Source: Tethya wilhelma
Lineage: Eukaryota; Porifera; Demospongiae; Tethyida; Tethyidae
DNA length: 64,000 nucleotides
Reading direction: 5' to 3'
Assembly: GCA_964030475.1 (NCBI GenBank)
Contig: CAXIPT010000046.1
Span: forward strand, 80,326-144,325
The notes under the pieces are model-generated. The model saw only the letters and a program-made list of their open reading frames with translations. It had not been told where the DNA came from and ran no database searches. Position numbers and translations under genes: made by a program. Position 1 is the stretch's first letter, and every line of letters starts with the position of its first letter. This document shows positions 1 through 13,753 of this stretch, in pieces.

Positions 1-286
1 TAAAAATTAATCACCCACACACATCGTCCAGTGGTGATGACATCATCGTGATGAATGGTTGTCCATTCATGAGAAGATCTGTCCCATTGTGACCCTCCTG
101 AGAGCTCCCCATCGCCATGGCAACTGAGAGGAGGAGAGAACACTGGAAGCTCCAACAGATTCTAAGAAAGGTTTGAGAATCATTAATACAAGTCACTTTA
201 CTTCATGTAGAACTTCACTTTAGAATCAATTAATAGGGTTTGTCAATGTACACTGTGACAATCCAGTTTGTATCTAATCTTTGTTG

Positions 287-287
287 N

Positions 288-346
<59 letters not shown>
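287..346. repeat. (CT)n microsatellite
   Basis: About 60 bases of uninterrupted CT dinucleotide directly after an ambiguous base at 286. It ends in 'cttag', which would serve as a polypyrimidine tract and splice acceptor for plus-strand sequence beginning near 350, but no clear coding exon follows. Confidence 0.9.
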
Positions 347-348
<2 letters not shown>

Positions 349-2496
349 GGCCAGCTCCCAGTGATACTGGTCAGTGTTGAAGACTCCAGACTGTGAGGCC
401 TAGCTGAAGTCACGTCTTCAAAGAAACCTTGGCCAACTAGCAGCCACTAAGTGCAGATTCTCTGAAGCAAGGAGACACTTTGCTGAAGATGTGAGTTACT
501 GTTTAACTTTTATATATATTTAGCAATTCATTCTATCAGCCCAGCCCTCATGAGCTTATAGTGCTAAGACTTATCAAAACTTTGTCTAGCTGCTCTAGAA
601 CAGCAATGGTTGGTCATTAGAAGTTGGGACTTGCACCATTACAATCAGCATGAACAGATCCGTGAAAGGATAATATATTATGTTTTTTTTATTTGGTTTT
701 TTATCATTTTTGCCAAAAATATGGGATGATTTTGGTCAAAATTTAATCTGGCAATAAACCATATCATTTCAAGATCTCTTCACACTGATCTCAGTGGTAC
801 CAATCCCAGCTCAATACGACCTTTCTAGACTGAGATAGGGTCAATGCAGCTGCTGGTGGATTGTATATTGTTGTATCATGTTAGCTGGGTAAGCCCATGG
901 GCATTAAACTGGTATAATGGCCTGTATGATTCTCCTTCCCATACTATTTCATGCAAGATATTGAGATTGTTTCAGAGTGAAAAAAAATTTTTTTTGGAAT
1001 AATTCTACAGTAAATTATGTACAAACTAAAGTATTGTAGCTACTTACAAATTAGCATAAGATATATATGTGTTCAAAAACTGGGGAAAACAATAAAGTAT
1101 AAAATAATAATGTTTGCAACAATCACAAAAGATATTTAAGTATATAATATTATGATTAACTAACTAATATAAGCATTTTATAAATAGCACAAAATACTAA
1201 AGTATAATAAGTGTCTGTTTGTGTTTGAAGGCCACAGTCTTTTCTTGGTACATAACTTTGAACAATAACATAGACTAACTAATGAGCATAAAAGCAACAG
1301 CAGTATTACATTTTTCGGTTTAGTACAAATAAAAGGAATTAATAACAATTAAATTTTCTTCCAAGTTGTTGTTAGAAGAGATTTCGATGATGCTTGGATG
1401 TGTGGAAATGTAGGGATAACAAGTTGTTAGGCTGCATGTTCTCAGAAGAGGTTACTGAATAGTCTGGTGTGAGTTATGGTGATCCTTTAGTCCTTGGAGG
1501 CACATGGAGAAAAGTAGGACAAACCATTTCAATGATGCATGAAAGTTAATTTGTTATAAGTTCTGTGAGGTTGATTTTGATTAGTGGAGACAGGTGTTAG
1601 TGTTCCAATGTTTTCTTTCGCTATAGCTTTCAAAGATTCTGAGAAGGTAATAAGATGTGATTTTCCGTTCTTCTTAGTATCATTATAATAGCTTAAGTGG
1701 TTGAATTGTTAATTAGTGAAGAGATGACTTACAGTGGTACTGTATCCAGGACCATGGCAAATGTACTTTGAATCTACTAACTATTGTGAAGGCTTGTATT
1801 GAATGGTTGATAGAGTTCCTTCAACAGTGGTTATGGATATAAAAACAGTTAACTTTAATTGTAAAGGAATAAAGCAATATTGTCAAAACAGAACAGGTAT
1901 GTGTGACATAGTTATTGTAGTATACTGTAACATTTAAGTGAGTGTCTAAATTGGTCAGAAATTGTAAGAAATTAAAACAAGGAGACAAATCAGAGCAACA
2001 GAATAATGTGTAGAGCCTAAGCTATATTGTTGTATAATATTATGTACACGACTGACAGTGTGTGTTTGTGTGTGAGAAACTGATATGGACTAATGACATT
2101 GAAACTCAAATACAAACTGGAGCATTTACACAAGATAGATTAAATTGAATGAATACTGAAGTTTAACTTTCTAATTAGAAGTTGACAAAAAAACAACAAC
2201 AAACAATTGTTTAAATAGGGAGAGGTGTGTGTATGGCCTTTTTCTTTCTGTTTTTCTTTCTTTCTTTCTTTCTTTTTCCCTTTTATTTCGTATTTTTCTT
2301 TTTTTTCCCCTTTATACGTTTACAGGTAAATAGTTTAGTAACAGGAGAAACAATGCATGCTTACTAATAGACATACTATTATAACACAGCAAAAGAGAGT
2401 ATAGACTGTCAACACATAATAGCAGTCACTGTGAGTCATTGAGAGAAAGAATGATGGCAGCAAACATTTATACTGAAACTGAATACAAACAAGACN

Positions 2497-2524
<28 letters not shown>
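2497..2524. repeat. (TG)n microsatellite
   Basis: A TG dinucleotide run preceded by an ambiguous base at 2496 and followed by degenerate TG-rich sequence. It gives rise to spurious open frames. Confidence 0.9.
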
Positions 2525-2527
<3 letters not shown>

Positions 2528-3485
2528 ACGTGTATGTGTGTGTGAGAGCGAGGTCGTTATATATATTTGTATCTCAGTCTAGGAAGGTCATATGAAGCTG
2601 GTATTGATACCATTGTGATTAGTGTGAAGAGATCTTTTAGATGATAAGATTTACTGTCAAGTTTAAATTTTGATCTAGATCATCAAATCATTATCAAGAC
2701 GTACAGGCATTTAAAAGCTTTGACAGTGAACATTTTATTGCTCAACACACACACTGACAAGCACCATAGCTAGCTACAAGCTACAGGACTATTGGCTGCA
2801 GGTCATACAATTGTCTTATGTAAACAGGCGGGGCTTCTACTGCAAACAAACCTTCTAGAAGGTAAAAAGGTCAGAGAAGACAAGCAGCTAAAATATTTCT
2901 TGCAATGGCAGAATGTTGGTTAATAAGACACTACTATAATTTTGTGTGTTTATAGTTGCTATGAAAATTAGTAATTTGTATGCACAGTGCAAAGATGATA
3001 GTATTATTACATTATTTGTACAATGTGTATAAGAGAATATCTATATATCAGAAGCAATAAGTGTTCTCATTGAATCGACTGGTGAAATGAATATTAAATT
3101 CTCAGCTAGTAATCAAATCCCATAAACTGGTTACATCACATGATAGCTTATAATTACCAGTGTCTTTTCTTTCTCTCCTTTATAGTGACATTTCATACAT
3201 GGATACTGTTGCCCATGGCAACGGCTAGTAGTGTGAAGACTCCTGATAATTCACGACGCCTTCGTTTAGATTGCTAACGGAACAAGAGGTTACAGGTCAA
3301 ATATTTGACACAAATACATACATCTTTCTACAGTGTACCTACAAAACACACAACACTAATTGTACACATTTGAAGGTAACAAAAATACTGTAGTTCTTGT
3401 TGTGTATGTTTTATTTGATCTAACTTACAAAATTCTGTTTTTTGCACTAGGCATTGCAATGCATGTCATTTGGGCATCTTCAGGT

Positions 3486-3647
3486 CTAAAAGGCTGAGTA
3501 AGCAACTTGGATGAGGTGTTCCATATCTTTAGCTCTCCATTTGCCGGCATAAACCGCCAAATACTCGCCTCCAGGGGTGAATAAAGAACCTTTCATCACT
3601 TTTTCCTCCATTGGCACTAGTGGGCTCTTGTTTGGTGAGTCGTAGCT
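3486..3647 (-). pseudogene. Possible short coding remnant, unrecognised
   Basis: A 53-codon open frame on the minus strand, bounded by TGA upstream and TAG downstream. The composition is protein-like, including stretches such as GSLFTPGGEYLAVYAGKW and AKDMEHLIQVAYSAF, unlike the low-complexity frames around it. No start codon context, splice partner or family was recognised. It may be an orphan exon or a transposon scrap. Confidence 0.25.
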
Positions 3648-6107
3648 TCATTTTGAGGATGAAGGAGTCAAGTTTGGTTCCTGTTGGAAGTCAAATTTGT
3701 GATCACAATTATAATATTATTAATACACAAGGAGTATCAGAGTGGTTCGCTTTGCTCACCACTCTCCTTATTTGCCTATTAAGTTTTGAAACCTGTTGAA
3801 ACTCGAAACAATGTGCCATTGACATCACTGAAGCTATGTAGTGCTTTATCTCTGAATGGAACAGAATTTAGTTATTACAAAGGCATGAGCTCTGGAAATT
3901 ACTGTGGGTAGGGTATAGAGTGACATTTTGACTTAAAGCACTTGATCTATTTGGCTAAGATATTTACTGGCTACTCTTTTCTCAAGGCATATTGTTCACT
4001 GTGAAGTCTCCTGCTTGGACACAAAAATGATTGATCTGTGTTGAAACTAGCTTACGAAGATGCTGTAAGATCCGTAATAAATTTTTGAGGTCAGGCTGCA
4101 TGCAGGTGAATCATGACGAAGTTACATTCCATAATTTCACTGGAAGTGTACCAGTTTTTCTAGACCCCCCTTTATCGCTGGACAGAAAAGGCGGTATGTT
4201 TGCATAATTTCACATGCTAGTAATACAATACTACTACTATTATTGTTATTTTAGACATAAAATTTAATTGTAAACCTATGCAAATTGAAATTTCAGTTTA
4301 GTATTACTGCATGTGTAACAATGTTATACTGCAACAATGAATTACTGCATGATTATTATAGTTTGTACCAACTTATTTTCAAGTATTATTTCTGACAAAT
4401 TATACATCTATTCTAATTTAATCGACTTACACTTAAGATTCTCTCTGAATCCTGTAGTCACCAGTTGTGTTTAATACCGCCCAGGCTGTTTGTATTAGCT
4501 GATCTGCCTGTCAGAGTGCTAGACAGTTGTATCTCTCTCTGTCACTCTATCTCAGAGTGACACAGCTGAATAGCTACTTAATTGTTTTGTAACCATGTGA
4601 AACTATGATCCTTACTTTGCAAGGGTTTGTTTCTCTCACAGTTGTGAGCTTTTTTCACTGGTGTGTTGACTTTTCTTAAGTATTGTTCACCTATGTAGCT
4701 CTCAGTCTGAAAGAATAAATTTTGTAGTCAAAATACTTTGAACCATGCATGTTATTTGAAGTTTAGTTAATATTAATGTGTGAAACGTTGCATAGCAACT
4801 TAATTATAACTGTTTGTAAGTCAAAATAATTTTGTTCTCGCGTAGTTTCGTTTAGTATCAGTTGTGAGTTTCTCTTAATGGCTGGTCCAGGACCTGTTTT
4901 CTAAGAATACTTTTGCTGTAAGTACTGCACTGCACCTCGTAATCTATCAATTTTTTTTACGTTAGCTGACCTTCCTGTCAGAGTGCTGCTGCCTTTTAGT
5001 GGTTGACTCGATGACTTTATGATTCCTTCATTCGATATAATAATTATTATGATAACTATTGTGATTAGTGTAAGTAAAAACCCACCCGCTTGTAATTACA
5101 GTACCAATATGATTTCATACAATAATTATTAATTCTATACAATGTTATTATAAACTTTTGGTTTAATCATTGCTACAGGGAATTAAGTAGTGGTGACCTT
5201 TTACACATATTGACCATAAAATATCCTTGAATTATTGGAGGACATCTGGTATTATTCCTAGATATGTTAGGCAAGTTCACATGTACTAACTGACATCACT
5301 TACCACAAATGTGGCCCCTGTCCATATAGTTTCACACCACTAGGAGATGGTCTAAAGGTCACAACAACATGCATTGACCACATCCACCATTAATGTATTG
5401 GATGATCCACTTGATGCTATTCCAAGACATGCATAATAGCCATGACCTGACTTATACTGTTTACTACAAATTTGCCAAACATGACCATGAACAGGATGTG
5501 GTCAATGTGTGTATGCCATAGCTTTCTTAGTAGTGTTGTGTTAAGCTAATAGACATGGGAAATGTAGTGATATAAGATATTATCAGATTTCCTCCAATTG
5601 GTAATACTTTGTTTTATTCACACTTATTACTAGTCAGATGGAAGGATCTTCATTCACAGGACTATGCTATTACAAAGTAGACAAGAACGTGATTATAAGT
5701 AGATCTACAAATCAGTCAAGGCCACAAGCTCTAGCAGGCCGGCCGGCTGCCATAATTTCGCCTGGGAAGGAGTTAAAAAACAAGCTAGGCTTAGCTGACT
5801 GTGAGTGCCAGTACTGCCAGGCTGAGGTGACCTGTGAGTGGCTGGGACTGTCAGGCTGAGCTGACTGTGAGTGGCAGTACTGTGAGTCCGTTGATCTGTG
5901 CACGTCTGGGATCCAGCTCCAAAGGAAGTTTGACAGGGTCAAAAAGGTCAAATAATTATTGCAAATTTCAATTAAAAAAAGGAGTAATTATTGCAAATTC
6001 TAATCACGTGCGCCATATAACTGTATTGAAGGAGCGATTCACCATCTTACCCCGTGCATTTGCAGTGGAAAGCAGTCTCTATCAATTTCTAGTAAGAAAA
6101 ACAGTTG

Positions 6108-6236
6108 TTTAGTCCACTCCTACCCCTGGAATTATGCCTTTCAAGTGTGGTTTTGTGATGGCAAGGTCATAGGTCACAGTGTCTTGCGGAAAACTACAGT
6201 TTAGAGCCATAATTCTAGGGGTAGTAGTGGACTAAA
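6108..6236. mobile_element. Short MITE with 29-bp inverted repeats
   Basis: Left arm 6108-6136 begins TTTAGTCCACTCCTACCCCT. The reverse complement of right arm 6208-6236 begins TTTAGTCCACTACTACCCCT. About 27 of 29 positions match. The 129-bp length with no coding capacity fits a miniature inverted-repeat element. No unambiguous target duplication is visible, so the superfamily is open. Confidence 0.7.
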
Positions 6237-8522
6237 TATCCCCTCACCACTACCACATCTAGACCTATTGATTGTATTGGTCCTGACCTGTTGGTTACTC
6301 TTGTCCTTTGAGTTAATTATCTATAGTTTTCTTTAGTGCTGATCTAGTGTACTGTGCCAGTTGTTGTCCTGCAAGCCTAACATTAGGTACACACCCAAAA
6401 CTATCTTCTATAAAGGTATATCCACCCATCCATACTAAGCCTGCCAATCTTCAACGTTGGTATCCTCACTCTCAAGATGCCTCTTTGTGAGCAAGCGTAA
6501 GGGACTGAGAAAGAGTTGAAAGTATATAATTTATTATTATTATATTATATAATATAAGGGTGTGTGTTAGTTAGGAGTGGAGTATCCTAATTGAGGGAAG
6601 TGTTTTTTCTTATGATTGCTAGCATGTGTGTGTGCATATGCATGTGTCTGACAGATTAAAATACACGCTTAACCAACAAACTAAACTTATACACGTACAC
6701 ACATGTATGAACAGAGTTATAGATATATTGGTGTTAATTGTAAAGCTGTCTCTCAAAGAAGCCAAGCTGTATAAGCTTCATGTGGTAATGGAGGAGATAT
6801 AATTATTAAATTTTATGAGCTACCAATGTTTCTCAGTGTATTTGTTGTCATTGATGCACTATGGTATATTGAAGGAATGCATAAAGTGCTTGAACTTTTT
6901 GAGCAGTTTGTTGGATATGACACTCTAGACAAGTACAGATACCAGAAATTTATCCAGTTCCATGTCAAGAGATGCATGAGTTAAACTGTTTTAATCTCAT
7001 TCTCAAGTTCTTTTTGGATGCCTTTCACAGGGTGGCTTACGCTGAAGATAGATCTGGAGCAGTTGATTAAGTCTCTTACTCTCTTGAAAAGTCAGTGCGA
7101 AAGCTAATGATTCATTCCTTCAAACAAGCAACTAGGTTGTATTGGTAACATATAGGTCACCTATTTGGTCATATTACAAATGGATTAATTTGCACTGATC
7201 AATCCAGTCAGTTTTCATTGATTAGACCATTGTAGGAGTGAACATACTGACACAACATTTTTCTGTCAAAATGCTTCACATATGCAAGTATGTATTAGTA
7301 CTCTCTTCTTTTACTTACACACATACCTTATATATTGTGACAACTGTACAGAATAGCTTGATGCAGATCCATAATAATGCATATTTCATAAATCAATTGA
7401 TACATTTACCATACATAAGATCAAAGTAGACTATAATGTACAGATGTTTTTCCTTTCAGATCCTTTAATGGTAGCTACATCAAAGAAATTGAAAGCTTAA
7501 TGATCCAGATGGTGAACATATATATATGTGGAAGCATGACACGCAAGGGGAGCCCAGGGATGTAGTTTATGTATTCTCCCTGATAATATACTATATACAC
7601 ATTCTGTAGATCCTAAAGTGAATGTTGAACTTTCCAATTATAATATAACAATGTTGGACTTTTTGCTTATGTACTTGTATACTTATCTCTTGCTTAGTAG
7701 AAGTGTCAATTGTTATGCACATAATTTTAAAGTCAGTACGTGTACAGGTGTTTTATAGTGTTGAACACCATGCAGCCCTGGTCATGTGTATAGTTATGGC
7801 ACAATAATGCTGTGTTATCTTCTCAAATTCTCATTAGATGGTATAAGTGGTGTTATCATACAATTAAACATGCAACCCATGCAGCTCTTTGTATCATCGT
7901 TTCGCTAGGCTTGATCAATCCAGTCAGTTTTGAATAAATTTGGTATATATCTGGCCTGGCATAAGTCCAGTGACAATCTCAAAAGTATATATTAGATTCA
8001 CTCTAAGTACAGCATTCATCCACTCTAATACAGCTATGTGGCCACTACTTTGCATATGTACCCCTTTCACCAAAACCATTGACAACAGAATACTTCAATG
8101 TATACATTAACATATTTGAGACAACAGATATTTAGATGCTTCCTCCCACATGTATACATTCACTATCTAAATCACTTCTGCTTTGAATTTCTTTTTGATG
8201 TCTTTTGAAAGAATCTGAAAGTAGTTGAAGTGTATACCATGTGGGGGAGCCAATTGAAACTTAGGGGTGCAGTTTATGTATTAGGCCATATGCTGAGATT
8301 TGAGATCATCCCTAAGCAACAAACATAGTTACATAACAATCTTAAACTTTTTTGTCAGTATTAGGGATGCAAGGAAATCTTCATAATGTACTTGTGCACT
8401 TATTCTGATTAAAATTCTAAATTACATGAAAAAAATAGAGTCGATAATTCATTAAACTAAGTGGATAGACTTTAAGTCAAGCTAATTGTTGGAAGTATAT
8501 GTGGCAGGGTGTCACATTAAAG

Positions 8523-10359
8523 ATGGTATATTACCACTTCAAAGTTGTGCTTATAGCTCTAGCTATAGTAGCTGTACAATCAACAAGCATTTATTCTGAT
8601 CATAATTCAAGCTCTGCTGGGTGTCCGATTTGGACAGTACCAAGTCCTAATAACACATGCTCTTGTGATTATTCTCTCTCATATGGTATGGAAATATCAT
8701 GTGACAGTAATACTGTAACTTTTCCATTTTGCTACTGTATTTCATTATATCCAAGAAGTAACCTAAGTCTATTTGAGACTGCTATCATTGGATACTGTGT
8801 ACAAAGATGCTATATTTCAACAAATGATACAACCCGATATAGTATGGGTCGTTCACAGATATTAGTGAAAAGTACCTACAGCAATGATTCAGAAGAAATC
8901 AATCATGCCCTATGTAGTGATCTTGAAATGAATCGAACTGGTCTAATGTGTGGCAGTTGTGACTATAACAATGGTTTTGTACCTCCAGTGTGTTCTTACA
9001 GTTCCCGCTGTGTAAGCTGTATGGATTATGACATGAAATGGCTGGAGTATATTGGTATAGCATATCTACCACTAACTGTATTCTATCTCTTTATCATTCT
9101 ATTTAGAATCTCAGTGATTTCTCCAAGACTTCATGGCTATGTCACAATATGTCAAATATTGACATCACCTAATTTGTTGCGATGGATTTATGTAAATGCT
9201 TTGGACAACAGGCGAGAAGAATACATTGGGAAAATCTTAATAAGAACTCTGTTGGATTTTTACAGCATTTGGAATCTAGATTTCTTTCGCACTGTATACC
9301 CACCATTTTGTATCCACCCAAACCTAAGTACCCTCAAGACTCGTTCTCTAGACTATGCAGTGGCTGTCTATCCTCTACTCTTAGTTTTACTGACGTACAC
9401 CTTAGTTAAGCTTCATGACCGTTACATATTCTTTGTACGACTGTGGAGGCCATTTTATAAGTGTTTCAGATTTTTCCGTGAAGAATGGGATCTTACGACA
9501 TCTCTTGTGAATGCTTTTGCAACATTTTTCCTGTTATCTTATGTAAAAATCTTAAATGTCTCCTTGGATCTTTTGACCAACGTTGTATGATAGGAGTGAT
9601 AAACAAGTAAATCAATTGTTTTTGAAGATAGATGGAACAGTTGAGTATTTTGGAAAACAACACCTACCTTATGCTATGTTAGCGATGGTCATGTGCTTAG
9701 TCTTTAATGTTCTTCCATTGCTTCTCTTATGTATATACCCTTGTCTATGTTTTCACAAGTTTTTAAACTACTTCAATCTACACAGTCATAGAGTTCATAC
9801 CTTTGTGGAAGTTTTTCAAGGTTGCTTCAAAACACATCCTCGAGATTACAGATACTTCGCTGCTGTGTATATTTTCCTTAGATTCATCAACATATTAATC
9901 TCGTCTCTTGCACCAGTAATTTTCTACTTGGCTGTAGGAGGCACTATAATGTTAGCTAATGTAATTGCCTTAGCTATCTTCAAACCATACCAGTCTAGTA
10001 TGGGAAACACCCTTGATATCATACTTTTTGCAATTCTAACTTTAGTGTTTTTCTCTATTCCAATGCAACATGCTATTGGATTCACAACATGGCACAAGTA
10101 CGTAATTATGTACAACATTTTTCTGTACATATTGGCAGCATGTCACATACTGTTTGGTGTTGGCATTCTGCTCTATCCACTTCAACCCAAAAAACTCAAG
10201 AATTTTTGTTTGTCGATCATTGAGCGATTGAAAAGACCAAATGAATTGCCCTCTAGCCCTACGCCAACTGAAAAGTCACCCCTACTTTCCAGTGCAGTCA
10301 AAGAGTACGCATACACTTCCTGTGCTCCTAGTACGATAACAATTTCAGTCAAAAACTGA
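8523..10359 (+). pseudogene. Multi-pass membrane protein gene, Cys-rich ectodomain, one frameshift
   Basis: This is the best host-type gene in the window. The first ATG is at 8499. The ATG at 8523 is the better start because it places a hydrophobic signal-like segment (VVLIALAIVAVQS) near the N-terminus. A Cys- and Asn-rich ectodomain of about 170 residues follows, with several N-glycosylation sequons and a laminin-EGF-like end (MCGSCDYNNGFVPPVCSYSS). At least eight hydrophobic segments come next, then a polar tail ending in ITISVKN. The first frame stops at TGA 9588-9590, and the family-like sequence resumes one base out of register (YDRSDKQVNQLFLKIDGTVE). A single-base lesion near 9580 therefore splits a gene of about 610 codons. 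There are no introns. I associate this architecture with large sponge families of uncharacterised receptor-like proteins; its function is unknown. The frameshift may be a real pseudogene mutation or a sequencing error. Confidence 0.75.
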
Positions 10360-11249
10360 TCATAATTAGAATTTTATTACACTTATTTTTATTTTTTGCA
10401 TATTATGGCATATTAAGGTTATTTGTACTGCCAGAACATTAGTCATGTTATTTTTTTTGTCATTATAATAATTAGTTTGTTGTGCTAACTCTTGAATCAT
10501 GAATGGTTTACGTTTATCATTCACAAAATCCAACATTAGCTTCTTCATATGGAATTCTGGGGAAGACACCGCTGGTGCACAAGCCTAGCTAGTGCACTTA
10601 TATGCATCATGCAACGGTGTATGATCATAGATTAATACTAGAGTACTCAGCCTCAGTATCAAGAAAACTGACAGCTAAAAAGTTAGCTAGACGAACAAAT
10701 AATGAAGTTGCCCATTCGTACACTGCATATTTTTTGACTAATAATTGTTCATTGACATTTTAACACTACACTGCATGTGGAATACATAAAACTTGGAACT
10801 CATGTGCATGTGCATAATGACGTAAGTTTCAGGAGGAAAAACTTCAGTTATTGTAATATCATTAAAGATTTTCTAGATCATCCAACTAACGATATTAAAA
10901 GTATGTTATTGACATGAACTGAGAGAGAACTTTAGCTGTCTGTGAAAACCATGCATGCTTCTCTGATCTATGTTCTGATGGGGAGGCATGGATGAGATTC
11001 TGGGATGTTGCAGGAATTGCATGATCCCTGGAAAACAGTTCTAGTAACTCTAAACTCTTGTACATGTGCTTGACTGTTTTCAATGACAGAGTCTGCCCTA
11101 CAAAAGTTTAAGACTATGTTATTACTGTACAGATAAGGCTTTCTAGTGTGAATTATAGTTTACGTAGCTAAATTGAGTTGTGTGAAAGTATGCCTACACG
11201 TAAATTTGTGCATCTTCACATGAATTATGGTGATCATTAATTAGAATTA
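10360..11249. other. Non-coding stretch
   Basis: This is the 3' flank of the membrane-protein gene followed by AT-rich sequence. No open frame with protein-like composition, no structured repeat and no RNA gene was recognised. Confidence 0.5.
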
Positions 11250-12270
11250 ATGTCACAAAAGAGTCAAAGGAAAGTAGCTATAGAGGCTGCTATGAAAACT
11301 GCTGGTGATGTTAGAGAAGCAGCACGTTTATATAATGTGCCAGTTAAGACACTTTGGTGCCAGTTCACTGGCCAAGTGGAATATTAGACTGTCATCCTGG
11401 TTCCCCTACAGTGCTTTCGAAAGAAGAAAGTGAGTTAGCACAATGCCTTATCTAAATGGCTGACATGGGTAAATCCTTTTGCTAATGAAACTACAGGGCA
11501 GTGGTTTCAAGGATTTACGTCTAGACATCCAGATCTTTCGATTTAAGCACTCCAGGCATTGTCATGCACAAGCAATTAGTGGTAATTAAGAAAGCATATC
11601 ATTTTTTTTTTGGAAAGCTTGGTGCTTAATATGAAAATTCAATTTGTTTTTTAAACCCATTCGAATGTTTAACTTGGATGAAACTGGAGTAACAATAGTC
11701 ACAAACAGCAGAAAGTTTTCTCAGGGTTAGGTCAACAACATTTTGCAGTATCACAAATGCAGCAAGGGGCCACATACATACAGTTGTCATGTGTTTATGC
11801 CGCAATATTTGTTCTGCCACCATGTTTAGTTTATCTGTGAAAGAATTAAGAGTGTACCAGAAAAATTACAAAAAGGAGCAGTTCCTGGTACTATGTTCTG
11901 TAACAGTGACAATGTCTCGATAAACTCAAGATATGAGTAGTTTAAGGAGCATACCTCCTGCACGACTAATTCTTCTGACACAAGATGGGCATGCTTTCTA
12001 TTGAATTAGCTAAATCAAATGATGTACACATTTTGTCTTCCCGCCCATACACTTACTACTACCCCTTGATGTGGGTGAGTTTAAACATTCTTCTTCAACA
12101 TACATACCTCTTAAAAAAACCTGATCACATTAACAGCTTATCCCAGTGCCTTCACTTCTAACAATATCATTGCTGGCTTTAGGATATTTCCTCTTAATCC
12201 AGATGTTATTGATGATAAGATGCTCTCTCCTTCTCTTGCTTTTAAGAAAACTGCCATTGAAAACTCCCTC
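11250..12270 (+). pseudogene. pogo/Tigger-like transposase pseudogene
   Basis: ATG at 11250 opens a psq-type helix-turn-helix (MSQKSQRKVAIEAAMKTAGD, then REAARLYNVPVKTLW). Further on, in shifting frames, come the target-binding segment (SRHPDLSIKHSR), the DDE signature NLDETGV near 11677, KVFSG and GQQHFAVSQMQQGATYIQLS, then VLPPCLVY. A later block, IELAKSNDVHILSSRP near 12000, corresponds to the third catalytic region of pogo/Tigger/jerky transposases. Several stops and frameshifts interrupt the gene, so it is dead. Terminal inverted repeats were not identified here. A lone pogo-type end ('acagtggaac' orientation) occurs at about 23930 in another repeat. Confidence 0.75.
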
Positions 12271-12404
12271 TGATAATACCTCAAAAAAGTATAAAACCCA
12301 AAATCTCTAGCTTAATCAATATTGCAAATAGCATAGAGCATGCAAGAAATGGTTATGTAATGACACTAACTGAGGCCATAGCTTACTGACCATAAACTTT
12401 TCTA

Positions 12405-12890
12405 TTGTCTGAAAGGGTAGGACAACACCCTCCTCTTGTCTTAGTCTTCGAAAGCACATCTTTAGGGCTGTCAGGAAGAGAGGAGTCGATCTCCTAGGAC
12501 AAGTACACATATGTGGCTACATGATCTCTGTAGATTGTACCACCACTTGGAGTAATTTGAGATGGCACCAAATGTGTCTGTCTGTTCATTTCCTTGAGTG
12601 TGGAAGGATACAACAATGCCCTCCCCTTGTCTTAGTCTTTGGAACATAATTATATTCAGGGTCGTTGTGAAGAGAAGAGTCACCTAGGACAAGTAAACAT
12701 ACATGGATAGAGTGATCACATGTTCTCTGTAGATTTTACCACCATTTGGAGTGGTTTGAGAAGACACCAAACTTGTCTTGCTCTTCACAGTTTTTCCCTG
12801 AGTGAGAAAGGTATTACAACGCCCTCCTCTTGTCTTAGTCTTTGGGAGCACATCTTTATAGGGTCGTCATGAAAAGAGAAGTCAGAACCT
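12405..12890. repeat. About 2.5 copies of a 190-204-bp tandem repeat
   Basis: The motif 'ccctcctcttgtcttagtct' recurs at about 12430, 12618 and 12822. Each occurrence is followed by a conserved arm (aagagaagagtc, cctaggacaagta, ctctgtagattgtaccacca). Units are diverged. The spacing is near nucleosomal length, which is compatible with a satellite-like remnant or with internal repeats of a degraded transposon. Confidence 0.75.
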
Positions 12891-13753
12891 GAGCGGACAC
12901 ATTTATGTAATAAGTATATGAGGCAGTGGAAGCCAAAACAATGTTAGAATGTTGGGTCGAGTTCTTCACTTTTTTGTATTATTTACTAGTTAGTACAATC
13001 CCTCTACTTGTAGTTTTGACCACATGTCTGTATGTAACACTTCTTTGTGGTCAGATTTTTGTGATTTTAGCTTAAGAAGCCACACTGTAGTACTACATGA
13101 CTGTAAAGTGTATTTGCATGGAAAGAGCACGAGTAAGGAAAGCTGAGCAGTGGTGAGCATTTACTAGGTAAGAGAGCCATGTGTTCATTGCTTCGACTAC
13201 CTCTGGTGAGTGTATTGCTAGCGCTATTGTTGGAGATAAAGATATCTTAGAGAAGATGTATCGAACCTTTATGGTACTTGTGAGGAATACCACCCTACTG
13301 CTGATGATGACACAAGACTCTGATGAATTATTTCATAGTAGTATTACATCAATGAGCCTTCCACCAGGATCTGCAGGTCCAGGACCTTGTGAATCTGGAT
13401 GTTTCTGAGGCGGCAGAGTATAGGCTGAGATTGAACATGATATGTTCTTGAGGATAAAAAAAAGCAATGACTTAACAGCTGTGTACGCTTTTGCCTACTG
13501 CCTTGTCAAAAAGCATTTTGTTTTCTTCATCCTATTGGAGAATAATTCACTCTTTGTGCTCTGAGGAAGCAAATTATTGAAGTTGGACCATTACTGCGTG
13601 AGCATGGGTCTATGAAGTTGTAAGTGACACAGTAACATTCATCAAGAATTATGCATCTATATTTGGTCTCCCACAACCTGCTGCACTTAAAGGTAGGCCA
13701 AACAGACACCAACCTATCTCCCTTGTAAGAAAGAACCTACTTATCATTTTCAT
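12891..13753. other. No gene recognised
   Basis: Scattered short open frames exist on both strands, for example around 13181-13408, but none shows a recognisable motif. This may be degraded 5' sequence of the DUF7869-like element that follows. Confidence 0.4.

Larger units (their letters stand above)
1..8498. other. AT-rich gene-poor region
   Basis: No convincing gene is visible on either strand; open frames are short and lack recognisable motifs. The region holds a CT microsatellite, a TG microsatellite, a pyrimidine-rich tract near 2240-2310, one palindromic MITE (6108-6236) and diverged repeats. One such pair is around 7480-7580 and 8220-8310, which share a 'gtttatgtatt' core and flanking similarity. 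A possible exon remnant is listed separately at 3486-3647. Untranslated exons or enhancers of a neighbouring gene cannot be excluded. Confidence 0.6.

Noticed and set aside
11..196. Minus-strand 61-codon frame at the window start
   Set aside because: No motif, no splice context, composition not distinct from neighbouring random frames.
2335..2529. Minus-strand frame over the TG repeat
   Set aside because: It is generated by the microsatellite (poly Thr-His) and includes an ambiguous base.
5638..6112. Overlapping small frames on both strands
   Set aside because: They overlap a short internal duplication (gctgactgtgagtg) and a MITE arm; no recognisable domain.
12316..12683. Minus-strand frames over the 200-bp tandem repeat
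   Set aside because: They follow the repeat period and differ between units, as expected for non-coding repeats.
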